From NCBI GenBank assembly GCA_036405975.1, contig DASWWM010000037.1:1-18461 (forward strand): a DNA stretch of 18,461 nt, in the 5' to 3' direction. Position 1 is the first letter of the stretch. Each line of letters begins with the position of its first letter. The DNA comes from VEQN01 sp036405975 (GTDB lineage: Bacteria > Patescibacteriota > Minisyncoccia > Phycocordibacterales > CAIZLB01). Shown here piece after piece: positions 1 to 6,979 of the stretch. A program made the translations under genes and the position numbers. Below the pieces are notes generated by a model. That model had not been told where the DNA came from. It did not search any database and was given only the letters and a program-made list of their open reading frames with translations.

Positions 1-1334
1 GGACCATACTCGCCCTTTTCGTCTTTAATCTGAGGCCGAAGCTCGGTCAATACCTTAACGATATCCGGAATAACATCGCCCGCCTTCTGAAGGACGACAG
101 TGTCGCCGATCCGAACGTCGAGACGCTGAATCTCATCCTCGTTATGGAGCGTCGCCCGCGAAACCGTGCTTCCTGCAACCTCGACCGGCCGAAGGTGCGC
201 AACCGGAGTAATGACTCCGGTTCTTCCAACCTGAAGTCGTATATCCTCGACGACCGTAGTCACCTGCTCCGCCGGAAACTTATACGCGATACCGAACCGT
301 GGCGCCTTTCCAGTATAGCCAAGTGCCTGCTGGTATCGATGTTCATTTACCTTGACCACGAGGCCGTCTATCCAGTAGTCCTGCTTTTTCGACTTTTCCT
401 TCCACTCATGCCACACGGCAATGACCGCATCGATGTCCTTGCAGTGCTTCGCGAACTGATTAACTTTGAAGCCGAGTTCCTTCAGTTTTTTCAGCTCATC
501 GAACTGGTCAAACGGCTGGGCGCCGCCCTGGACAGACTGAGCCGCGGCGCCCTTTCCGTCAGCGGGCTTGTACTGCGGCATATCGTATATAAACGCATCG
601 AGCTTTCTTGAAGCGGTGATTTTCGGATCAAGCTGCCGAATCGAACCCGCCGCAACGTTTCGCGGATTTGCATACAAAGGCAGACCGAGCTTCTCCTGCT
701 CCGCATTCATCTTTTCAAAATTGGTTTTCGACATCCATACTTCTCCTTCGACAATGACCGAGACGGGCTCATTGAGAACAAGGGGCACCGACTGAATGGT
801 CTTAACATTAACAGTGACATTCTCGCCGACCTTTCCATCGCCTCGCGTTGCAGCAGTGACCAACCGGCCATCGACGTACTCGAGCACGATCTTAAGGCCG
901 TCGATCTTAAGTTCAACTGTATATGTCGGATTAGGCACAGCCTTCGTGCCGATCTCGCCGAATGCATCACGCACAAACCGCTTTACGCGCGCATCGAACT
1001 CGCGCACGTCTTCCTCTGTAAACGCATCGTTGTATGACCACTGTGGAACCTTATGCGGAACCTTTTCGAAGCCTTTGAGCGCGTGACCGGCAACGCGCTG
1101 CGTCGGTGAGTCGGCCGTGACGAGCGACGGGTGCTTTTCCTCGAGTTCCGAAAGCTCTCTCTTAAGCGAGTCGAGCGCCTCGGCCGAGATGTCTTCCTTG
1201 TCGAGCACATGGTAGTTGTACCGGTGCTTTTCGATGGATGCCCGAAGCTTCTCGACTCGAGCGAGTACGTCTTTCGGCACAGCAGAAAGCGCCCCGTCTG
1301 GAGCGCCTGTCTTTTCATTCACAGGCTTCTTCAT
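1..1334 (-). CDS. ligA: NAD+-dependent DNA ligase LigA, C-terminal part cut off by the window edge
   Basis: Seals nicks in duplex DNA during replication and repair, using NAD+ to adenylate itself. The start is ATG at 1334; the frame stays open to base 1, giving 444 visible residues of a family usually about 670 long. The N-terminal Ia-like segment (HRYNYHVLD, residues 37-45) is followed by the adenylation domain. The catalytic lysine is K143 in the KxDG motif (ELKIDGLKIVLEY), and the downstream TRGDGKVGENVT block (about residue 163) and the LVVKVNE motif are typical of LigA. The OB fold begins near the left edge; the zinc finger, HhH and BRCT domains lie outside. It follows the PilX-like gene by 48 nt on the same strand, so it may be read from the minor pilin operon. 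No Shine-Dalgarno site is clear. Identification is secure; only the missing end is unknown. Confidence 0.97.
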   Translation of the reverse strand, partial: MKKPVNEKTGAPDGALSAVPKDVLARVEKLRASIEKHRYNYHVLDKEDISAEALDSLKRELSELEEKHPSLVTADSPTQRVAGHALKGFEKVPHKVPQWSYNDAFTEEDVREFDARVKRFVRDAFGEIGTKAVPNPTYTVELKIDGLKIVLEYVDGRLVTAATRGDGKVGENVTVNVKTIQSVPLVLNEPVSVIVEGEVWMSKTNFEKMNAEQEKLGLPLYANPRNVAAGSIRQLDPKITASRKLDAFIYDMPQYKPADGKGAAAQSVQGGAQPFDQFDELKKLKELGFKVNQFAKHCKDIDAVIAVWHEWKEKSKKQDYWIDGLVVKVNEHRYQQALGYTGKAPRFGIAYKFPAEQVTTVVEDIRLQVGRTGVITPVAHLRPVEVAGSTVSRATLHNEDEIQRLDVRIGDTVVLQKAGDVIPDIVKVLTELRPQIKDEKGEYG

Positions 1335-1382
1335 GCCTAGAATAGTATCACAAAGAATGATTTCAAACCGAGCGTTCAGACC

Positions 1383-2045
1383 CTAGAGCTCAGCTGTATA
1401 GTTCAATACTATGGCTCGCTCCAAGACCCTCGGATTCGAGAGGTCGCAGGCTCCGTTGCTCGGAGTGCCTTCGCCTCCGAAGCCCGCACTTCCAGTAAAG
1501 GGAGCGTTGTATCCGCGCGAGTCTATGGTCGTGAGCTCTCGTACGGAATCCGGATCGCTCGAATCCCGGGTCTTCGTAACGGTAACGACAGCGCAAGCGG
1601 GGTCCTGGCCAAGGATTCCGGGCTGGGTGTAATCGATATGAAAGCGAGTCGTCGTAACCTGGACCTCCAGGCTCTCATCGACAGTAACCTTGTTGAATCC
1701 TCCGACATATCCGCTTCCTGACGGAACCTGACCGAAGCCGCACTTGATGTCCTGCTCCTCTGCACTCGTGGTAGAAGCTGCGAATGCCCCGACAAAGGTA
1801 GTGACGCCATCAGCAGTCTTTCTGTCCCAGTACAGGGCGCATTCAGCGCCGCTATCTGCCGCATAGAACGCTATCTGGGACTCTTTTCCGGTACTTGAGA
1901 ATACTATCTGCTTGAGGACAATATTTCCGAGCGAGAAACCTATAGCAAGAAGCATGCTTGATATTATAAGAGCGACGAAGAGAGTGAATCCCCTTTCGGA
2001 TCTCATCGCGCCTGCATGACTCTGGAAATTTTTCGCTTGCTGCAT
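1383..2045 (-). CDS. PilX/GspK-like minor prepilin
   Basis: Probable minor pilin, 220 aa, last of the four minor prepilin genes downstream of pilD. A class III signal is visible as RSERG|FTLFVALIISS, with the hydrophobic helix at about residues 20-42 and a soluble C-terminal domain with two or three cysteines. Position +5 after the cleavage site is Val, not the usual Glu, which is a known trait of GspK/PilX-type tip subunits. The start at 2045 lies 3 nt after the stop of the PilV-like gene and gives a 19-residue leader. ATG at 2006 (leader MRSERG) would give a more usual leader length and is a real alternative. By family knowledge such proteins sit in the pilus tip or initiation complex. The assignment rests on the N-terminus and gene order, since C-terminal domains diverge strongly. 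Confidence 0.8.
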   Translation of the reverse strand: MQQAKNFQSHAGAMRSERGFTLFVALIISSMLLAIGFSLGNIVLKQIVFSSTGKESQIAFYAADSGAECALYWDRKTADGVTTFVGAFAASTTSAEEQDIKCGFGQVPSGSGYVGGFNKVTVDESLEVQVTTTRFHIDYTQPGILGQDPACAVVTVTKTRDSSDPDSVRELTTIDSRGYNAPFTGSAGFGGEGTPSNGACDLSNPRVLERAIVLNYTAEL

Positions 2046-2048
2046 ATG

Positions 2049-2693
2049 TTAGAAATTTTCAATCTGCCAGTTATTTATATTGTCTCGCAAGACGACCGTC
2101 CGCTTTCCGGAAGGAGTCGTCCATGTGACGCGCACAGTCACGGCGAGCTCACGATAGGTATATGTGCCGAGCTCGACGGCCTCGTCATCGATGGTATCGG
2201 GAGAAACCCTGTTAAAGACGACCTCCCGGGTGAAGATCGAGGGTTCAGTCGCTTCTCTCTGCCCGTATGGCACGTATCCGGAAGTATTCGCCGGATCAGC
2301 ATACTTCAAAGGAGGGCATGTCGACGGACAGACAGTGTACATGTATCCGCCCGTAGTCCTTTCGAGATTGACCTTGACGCCTTCGTACCCCTGGTCATTT
2401 ACAAGCCCTGGCTCATCTATGAGACCGGCGAGCCAGAACGCAGGCTCAGGAGGAGTGTCACTGAGAGCGTTGTTATCACGCTTATTTCGTATGACTTCTA
2501 TGGCTTCCTGCGCAAGGTAATAGGCGGTAATCTGGTCGCGAGCAAAATATGAATTCTTGAGAGCCTGGGCAATGATAGACAGCGGACCGGTTAAGGCGAT
2601 CGCGAGCACCGAAATGGCGATCATGGTCTCGATGATCGTGAAGCCCCTGCTTCGGGCTGTGCTATTGCCTGTTTTTGCTGTATTGATATTCAT
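2049..2693 (-). CDS. PilV/GspI-like minor prepilin
   Basis: Minor prepilin of 214 aa. The prepilin peptidase site is SRG|FTIIETMIAISVLA, with Glu at mature position 5, followed by a long N-terminal helix continuing into AYYLAQEAIEVIRNKRDN. This A-x-x-L-A-x-x-A-x-E pattern is typical of GspI/PilV. The C-terminal part carries a paired-cysteine loop (CPSTCPP). It lies 11 nt downstream of the PilW-like gene and 3 nt upstream of the PilX-like gene, so co-transcription is very likely. By family it would be part of the pilus-priming minor pilin complex at the inner membrane. Subtype is inferred from the helix sequence and the gene neighbourhood. Confidence 0.85.
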   Translation of the reverse strand: MNINTAKTGNSTARSRGFTIIETMIAISVLAIALTGPLSIIAQALKNSYFARDQITAYYLAQEAIEVIRNKRDNNALSDTPPEPAFWLAGLIDEPGLVNDQGYEGVKVNLERTTGGYMYTVCPSTCPPLKYADPANTSGYVPYGQREATEPSIFTREVVFNRVSPDTIDDEAVELGTYTYRELAVTVRVTWTTPSGKRTVVLRDNINNWQIENF

Positions 2694-2704
2694 CTCTGTT
2701 TTAA

Positions 2705-3370
2705 TTATACCCCGAGGTTGAGGATTCGCTGCGATACGAACGTTTGGAGCATGAAGTCCGATTCGCCGCCTCCGAGCCGGGCCGTTCCCGATATGAGCAT
2801 GAAGACGCTCGGCTGCGTCTCGCCTCCGGGCGCTGGAGCGTTGACATAGAATCGGACCGAGGTGATATCCACATCAGGAGGAGTAAGCGTAACCGATACG
2901 GCATCTGAGATCCCTCCGTCGGCGCCACGAAGGCTCGACGTCTTTCTGATTGATCCGATGCCCGTAACGGGATCCTGCTCATATGAGTATTCCACTGCGG
3001 ATGGCTGCTCTCCAAGCACCGATATGAATGCAACCCTGGTCTTGGCCTCGCTCGGGTCTCCGCATGCGTCCGATTCGGGATAATCCATGAAGTCGCCGTC
3101 CTCGACTGAAGTGTAGTCTCCCTCGCACTTGTAGAAATAGCCTGTCTTCATGTCTCGAACCATGCTGTCGATCGCGAAGTTCAGGTTGTTCACTACCGCA
3201 TTGACTGCCTGGGCCTTGCGGTTTCCGCCAATGATGCTCAGTACGACGGAAACCGCAACCAGCATGAACACCGTGAAAATGGCAACCGATACGAGCATTT
3301 CCACAAGCGTGAATCCGCCTTCGCCCCTTTTCGCATTTCTTTTTCTTGCATTGAAATATGTAGTGAACAT
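2705..3370 (-). CDS. PilW/GspJ-like minor prepilin
   Basis: Minor prepilin of 221 aa. The leader is GEGG|FTLVEMLVSVAIFTVFM, with Glu at mature position 5, then a helix running into NNLNFAIDSMVRDMKTG, which resembles the l-x-x-a-l-d-x-m-x-r-d pattern of GspJ/PilW. The C-terminal domain is beta-rich by eye and has two cysteines in the KCEGDY...DACGDP segment. ATG at 3370 lies 10 nt downstream of the FimT-like stop, and the next gene starts 11 nt after its own stop, so this is an operon member. Its TAA stop lies inside a TATAAT string (2704-2709); without a -35 box or a TG extension that string is not good evidence for a promoter. Function in the minor pilin tip complex is inferred from the family. 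Confidence 0.85.
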   Translation of the reverse strand: MFTTYFNARKRNAKRGEGGFTLVEMLVSVAIFTVFMLVAVSVVLSIIGGNRKAQAVNAVVNNLNFAIDSMVRDMKTGYFYKCEGDYTSVEDGDFMDYPESDACGDPSEAKTRVAFISVLGEQPSAVEYSYEQDPVTGIGSIRKTSSLRGADGGISDAVSVTLTPPDVDITSVRFYVNAPAPGGETQPSVFMLISGTARLGGGESDFMLQTFVSQRILNLGV

Positions 3371-3380
3371 GACAGGTATT

Positions 3381-4040
3381 TTATGAGTTCTCGCAGAGGC
3401 CGCTTGACGAGTCGACTATGCGCGTCTGTCCGGTCGGCTCGACGATGACGACCTTGCAGTGTTTTCCGTCCCCTGTATCGATGACGATATACGCCCTCAT
3501 GCCAGCCTTCTCTTCAATGCTGCCGCCTGTGCCGGCCCAAAGCGTCGGAACCGGATTCGGCCGCCTGAACACGACGTTGAGCTCGCTTACCGCAGAAAAA
3601 GCAGAAGGTCCGCATGGCTCGGTCGGAGCTCCGGAAGTCTCGAGGTTTCCGACGCAGATTGCTTTTATCCTATTGGTCCTCTGGTTCGAGAAGACATACT
3701 GCGCCCGCTCCTCCCCGATTCCGGCATCGAAGCCGGGATTGTCCGAGCTTGCGACATTGCTATAGACGAGGACTTCCTTCGGCCTCGCTATATTGACATA
3801 CATGCCGGCCTCCTGGCTGAAGTCTCCGGACTCCGAGCTTCGCACGCTGATTCCATAGAGCTGTGCTTCCCTGACGGCGAGGGCGACTTCATAGGCCATA
3901 TTTGTCAGAAGCGTGCTGCTGCTGAGGCGTGCCTGATCAAAAAGAGCGATGGAGCTGATGACGCCGAAGATGGCGATCACGATGATCATCTCCGCAAGTG
4001 TGAATCCTGCATTCTTCAGTTTTTTCAAATGTTTTTTCAT
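3381..4040 (-). CDS. FimT/GspH-like minor prepilin
   Basis: Minor prepilin of 219 aa. The leader is KKLKNAG|FTLAEMIIVIAIFGVISS, with Glu at mature position 5, followed by TNMAYEVALAVREAQLYGISV, the segment that marks GspH/FimT proteins (a-l-x-x-A-R-x-x-A-x-x-x-g). The C-terminal half ends in a strand-rich segment with CKVVIVEPTGQTRI, resembling the GspH C-terminal pattern. The ATG at 4040 overlaps the TGA stop of pilD in an ATGA arrangement (4037-4040), so translation is probably coupled to the peptidase that processes it. FimT-type pilins have been linked to DNA binding in some competent bacteria; nothing here proves that role. Confidence 0.87.
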   Translation of the reverse strand: MKKHLKKLKNAGFTLAEMIIVIAIFGVISSIALFDQARLSSSTLLTNMAYEVALAVREAQLYGISVRSSESGDFSQEAGMYVNIARPKEVLVYSNVASSDNPGFDAGIGEERAQYVFSNQRTNRIKAICVGNLETSGAPTEPCGPSAFSAVSELNVVFRRPNPVPTLWAGTGGSIEEKAGMRAYIVIDTGDGKHCKVVIVEPTGQTRIVDSSSGLCENS

Positions 4041-4936
4041 AGGATGTACTCGAGCGGCTCGAATATAGTATATCCAAAAAAGAATGCGATAAGAAGCCCG
4101 GCAATGAGAAACGGCGCGAATGGGATTTCGCTTTTCATGGAAAGCGAAGGGAGCTGGATGCCAAAAAGGTTTCGAACAGCGCTTTTCACTTTTCTGAAGA
4201 TTACCCGAACACCTTTTGTCTTATTTGCCGCATCCGCGATTTTTCCAGCAGCAAGGAGAAGGACCGAGACAGCAGCACCGATCCAGAATCCAAAGATGAT
4301 CGCGCTCGCTCCAGCCGAGAGGCCGAGGAACCACCCTATGCCGAGCGCGAGCTTCGCATCCCCCAGACCCATCCATCTGCCATCAGAGACGAGCCATAGG
4401 ATGTAGAACGGGAAAGCCAGGATGATTCCGGAAGACAGAGTGAGGAGTGTCGGAACAAAATACGTCACATTTCCCTGCGGCGTGAATCCAACGAAGAGCG
4501 TAAGGAATGACAGAGCAGCAAATGAGTACGAGAACAAGTCTGGAATGATCTTATGCCGCATGTCGTATACCACGATCAGCACGAGAAGGGCCATGATGGC
4601 GCAGGTATAGAATGTCTGAATGATGAACTGTTCAGGCACGACGAGCGCAGCGGGTGCGAAAGTCCAATACGTGGCAAGAAAGAGGAATCCGGTGAGCAGC
4701 TCAACTGCAGGATACTGAAAAGAGACTTCGCTTTTGCATGTCCTGCACTTTCCCCTGAACGCCAGGTAGCTCAGTACCGGAACGAGGTCGATCGGACCAA
4801 GGTGCCGTTTGCATGAGAAGCACTGGGATCGCCCCATGATCCCCTTCCCCGTATTGTATCGAAACAGGACAACGTTCAAGAAGCTGCCGATGATTGAGCC
4901 GAGTCCGAAAAAGAAGATTCCGAGTACGAGATTCAC
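4037..4936 (-). CDS. pilD: Type IV prepilin peptidase PilD (A24 family)
   Basis: Membrane aspartyl protease that removes the leader of PilA and the minor pilins, and in most family members methylates the new N-terminal residue. Using the GTG start at 4936 the protein has 299 aa and begins with a membrane segment (GSIIGSFLNVV). The zinc-binding domain has CFSC (C39, C42) and CRTC (C64, C67). The two catalytic aspartates are D125 in YDMRHKIIPD and D193 in GLGDAKLALG. About seven or eight membrane segments are visible. A longer frame opens at ATG 5017, but that codon lies inside the pilA terminator hairpin and would add 27 residues unlike the family. The GTG is therefore preferred; it sits just downstream of a plausible -10 box. 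Stop TGA overlaps the next gene. Confidence 0.93.
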   Translation of the reverse strand: MNLVLGIFFFGLGSIIGSFLNVVLFRYNTGKGIMGRSQCFSCKRHLGPIDLVPVLSYLAFRGKCRTCKSEVSFQYPAVELLTGFLFLATYWTFAPAALVVPEQFIIQTFYTCAIMALLVLIVVYDMRHKIIPDLFSYSFAALSFLTLFVGFTPQGNVTYFVPTLLTLSSGIILAFPFYILWLVSDGRWMGLGDAKLALGIGWFLGLSAGASAIIFGFWIGAAVSVLLLAAGKIADAANKTKGVRVIFRKVKSAVRNLFGIQLPSLSMKSEIPFAPFLIAGLLIAFFFGYTIFEPLEYIL

Positions 4937-4942
4937 GTCTAT

Positions 4943-4971
4943 ATCATATCCCAGTTTGCACACGCTGAAAA
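4943..4971 (-). promoter_or_regulatory. Candidate promoter for pilD and the minor pilin operon
   Basis: On the minus strand TTTTCA (4966-4971) and TATGAT (4943-4948) are separated by 17 nt. They lie between the pilA terminator and the pilD GTG. The expected transcription start falls at or next to the GTG at 4936, so the mRNA may be leaderless. This is read by eye and not tested. Confidence 0.45.
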
Positions 4972-5015
4972 CGAAGCAGCTGTGTATGCAAACACCATGC
5001 GCATATGCCAAATAC

Positions 5016-5040
5016 AAAACCCGCCTTGCGAGCGGGTTTT
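5016..5040 (-). terminator. Rho-independent terminator after pilA
   Basis: A 9 bp stem (5016-5024 with 5032-5040) and a 7 nt loop. It is GC-rich at the top and ends in four T on the minus strand. It lies 33 nt past the pilA stop and separates pilA from pilD. Confidence 0.8.
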
Positions 5041-5073
5041 GAGATTGAGACCGAAAAATTCAGCTGGTGCTGA

Positions 5074-5499
5074 TTACGGGCACATAACTGTCGCAGAGAC
5101 GCTTGTCACTGACGCAGTTGAAGTTGACTTTCCAGTGCTGTCTACACAGTAGTTGTTTCCTCCTGCTGTAGCCGCAACAGCCCATGCAGTTGTAGATGCG
5201 TAGCAAGTTACTGAAGTCGCACCCTTTGAGTTAACCCCAGAGAGAAGCGAAGCAAGACCATTTGAAGATGTGAAGAGGTCTGCCGTTGTACAGTTACCAG
5301 CTGTAGCCGTGTATCTGTTACCGTTTGTGCTGTAGTAAAGCTCAGCCTGCGCTCGCATGTTAGAGAGCTCGTTCTGAACTGCAGCTGCAGTTCCTCGTGA
5401 TCGAGCTGTTGTAAGAGAAGCGAGAACTACTGATGAGAGGATACCGATGATGGCGATAACCACCAAGAGTTCGATAAGTGTGAAACCTCGAGATTTCAT
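5074..5499 (-). CDS. pilA: Major type IV pilin PilA
   Basis: Probable main pilus subunit, 141 aa. The leader is MKSRG, cut before F in RG|FTLIELLVVIAIIGIL, the classic class IVa N-terminus with Glu at mature position 5. After the helix (to about residue 55) comes a small Ser/Thr/Ala-rich globular domain with four cysteines (GNCTT, TCYA, NYCVD and the C-terminal VMCP), which could form two disulfides. The frame could start upstream at ATG 5601, but that ATG overlaps a perfect TATAAT box, so the internal ATG at 5499 is chosen. This leaves a leader RNA of about 95 nt without a clear Shine-Dalgarno site. It is flanked by terminators on both sides, so it forms its own transcription unit, as expected for a subunit needed in large excess. 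It has lower GC than its neighbours. Confidence 0.93.
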   Translation of the reverse strand: MKSRGFTLIELLVVIAIIGILSSVVLASLTTARSRGTAAAVQNELSNMRAQAELYYSTNGNRYTATAGNCTTADLFTSSNGLASLLSGVNSKGATSVTCYASTTAWAVAATAGGNNYCVDSTGKSTSTASVTSVSATVMCP

Positions 5500-5544
5500 A
5501 ATTGAATTGATGTAAATTGAATGTTTGTTAATTTTTCCAAAAAT

Positions 5545-5558
5545 TCGCGAAATCGCGA
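5545..5558 (-). promoter_or_regulatory. Small hairpin in the pilA leader RNA
   Basis: TCGCGATTTCGCGA forms a 5 bp GC-rich stem with an ATTT loop, about 45 nt upstream of the pilA start, in an otherwise AT-rich leader. It could stabilise the mRNA. The role is inferred only from position. Confidence 0.35.
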
Positions 5559-5599
5559 CTTTGTATTTTTGACCCGTCGAAGAATCAAAACGTAATTTC

Positions 5600-5608
5600 A
5601 TTATATCA
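5600..5608 (-). promoter_or_regulatory. Extended -10 promoter of pilA
   Basis: The minus strand reads TGATATAAT: a TG extension, one spacer base and a perfect TATAAT (5600-5605). No good -35 box is found at 16-18 nt, which fits an extended -10 promoter. The expected start is near 5593, about 95 nt before the pilA ATG. Confidence 0.6.
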
Positions 5609-5654
5609 AGTCAAATCTTAGTAAAGTACCCTTTGCCTGTGGATATGTAAGGGG

Positions 5655-5688
5655 AAACGGCGGGCCTTTGATCAAAGGCCCGCCGTTT
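5655..5688. terminator. Perfect 34 nt palindrome, probable terminator after pilC
   Basis: Both arms (5655-5671 and 5672-5688) are exactly complementary. As RNA it would fold into a 15 bp GC-rich stem with a GATC loop. On the plus strand it is followed by six T in a row (5686-5691); on the minus strand, the direction of pilC, only three T follow and then CCCC. It lies 31 nt past the pilC stop and just before the pilA promoter, so it most likely insulates pilA from pilC transcription. Confidence 0.7.
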
Positions 5689-5719
5689 TTTGCCCTATCA
5701 GGAGTCGAGACTGATACGA

Positions 5720-6928
5720 TTAGATTCCCGAAGAGATGTTGTAGATAGGGATGAGAACCGATGCAAGAAGGAATCCTACTCCGAGACCGAGGAGGACGAT
5801 CATGACCGGCTCGATGAGGTCCACAAGCGTGTCCACGGCATTCATTACCTCACGCTGGTAGAACTTGGCAAGGGTCTTGAGGATATTTCCGAGCTCTCCT
5901 GTCTCCTCTCCCACTCGCACCATCTGCACCATGATTCCAGGCATTTCAGGATACTTGCCGATCGCATCTGACAGTGCGCTACCGGTCTTAACGGCATCAA
6001 GCGTCGTATGCATGATGTCCTCGTACACCTTGTTGTCTACGACATTTGCCGTAAGCTCAAGGGCTTTTACCATCGGAATGCCGCTGGCAAGCATGGTATT
6101 GAGGTTATCGGCGATACGGGAAAGATACAGCTTTCGGTACAGGCTTCCGATATACGGGATGTCGAGTCGGACCCGGGAAGATGCGACCTTTCCTGCATCC
6201 GTCTTCAGGAATCTGTATACGAAGAACGCTCCGACGACGAGCAAGGCGATGATGAATGGGCCGAAGTTCACGAGCACATTGCTGAGCCCGATTACAAACT
6301 TCGTGTATACGGGAACCTCCTGCCCTGAGTCGACGATGATCGAGCTGATCTTCGGAATGACGACCGTGAGCATGAGGGACATTACGGCGACGAATGTGAA
6401 GATTACGAATGCCGGATAGATGAGGGCATTCTTCACCTTTGCATTCACTTCATATGTTCGGTCGAGGTAGTCGGCAAGGAATGCGAAAGTCTCATCGAGC
6501 TTTCCTGACTCCTCTCCCGCCTTCACCATGTTTACATAAAAAGAAGAAAAGACCTTGGGATGCTTCGAGAGCGCCAGTGAGATGCTTGACCCTCCCTGGA
6601 TATCCTCGGAGATCTCGAAGAGATTGTTTCGAAGCGTCTTGCTCTCTGCCTCAGCGGCAAGGAGCTTGAAGATTCGGAGCGCGGATACCTGTGCGGTAAA
6701 GAGCGTCGCCATCTGCCGCGAGAGGATCACGACATCCTTGTTCTTCACTCCGCTGAAGAGCGTGATCTCCTTTCCGAGAAGTCCGGCAGCCTCGTCCGCT
6801 GGCTTGATAGTCGTAATGACAAAACCCCTTCTCTGGAGGGAGCTGATGGCAATATCTATATTGACCGCGTCGATGGATCCTTCGGTCGGAGCACCGGCCT
6901 GATTTATTGCTTTGTATTTGAATAGCAT
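5720..6928 (-). CDS. pilC: Type IV pilus inner-membrane platform protein PilC
   Basis: Polytopic membrane protein on which the ATPases PilB and PilT act to move pilins into or out of the fibre. At 402 aa it has the normal family length. Two T2SSF domains are seen at about residues 70-193 and 273-395, each with the repeated signature G-E-E-S/T-G-x-L (AGEESGKL at 137-144, VGEETGELG at 339-347). Membrane segments are at about 172-192, 222-240 and 374-396. The N-terminal YKAINQAGAPTEGSIDA segment matches the usual start of PilC/GspF. It is the last gene of the machine operon, 51 nt after pilT and followed by the palindromic terminator. The ATG is preceded by ACAAAACC and no Shine-Dalgarno site. 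Confidence 0.96.
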   Translation of the reverse strand: MLFKYKAINQAGAPTEGSIDAVNIDIAISSLQRRGFVITTIKPADEAAGLLGKEITLFSGVKNKDVVILSRQMATLFTAQVSALRIFKLLAAEAESKTLRNNLFEISEDIQGGSSISLALSKHPKVFSSFYVNMVKAGEESGKLDETFAFLADYLDRTYEVNAKVKNALIYPAFVIFTFVAVMSLMLTVVIPKISSIIVDSGQEVPVYTKFVIGLSNVLVNFGPFIIALLVVGAFFVYRFLKTDAGKVASSRVRLDIPYIGSLYRKLYLSRIADNLNTMLASGIPMVKALELTANVVDNKVYEDIMHTTLDAVKTGSALSDAIGKYPEMPGIMVQMVRVGEETGELGNILKTLAKFYQREVMNAVDTLVDLIEPVMIVLLGLGVGFLLASVLIPIYNISSGI

Positions 6929-6979
6929 GGTTTTGTCTTGTAGCTGCTGTTAATGCCCGCCTCCCGTTTTCCTGTCTCG

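Noticed and set aside
2704..2709. TATAAT just before the PilV-like gene
   Set aside because: It overlaps the stop codon of the preceding gene and has neither a -35 at the right distance nor a TG extension.
3459..4406. Long open frame on the plus strand opposite the FimT-like gene and pilD
   Set aside because: It mirrors two well-supported genes on the minus strand, and its product is rich in Arg, Ser and Cys with no family features.
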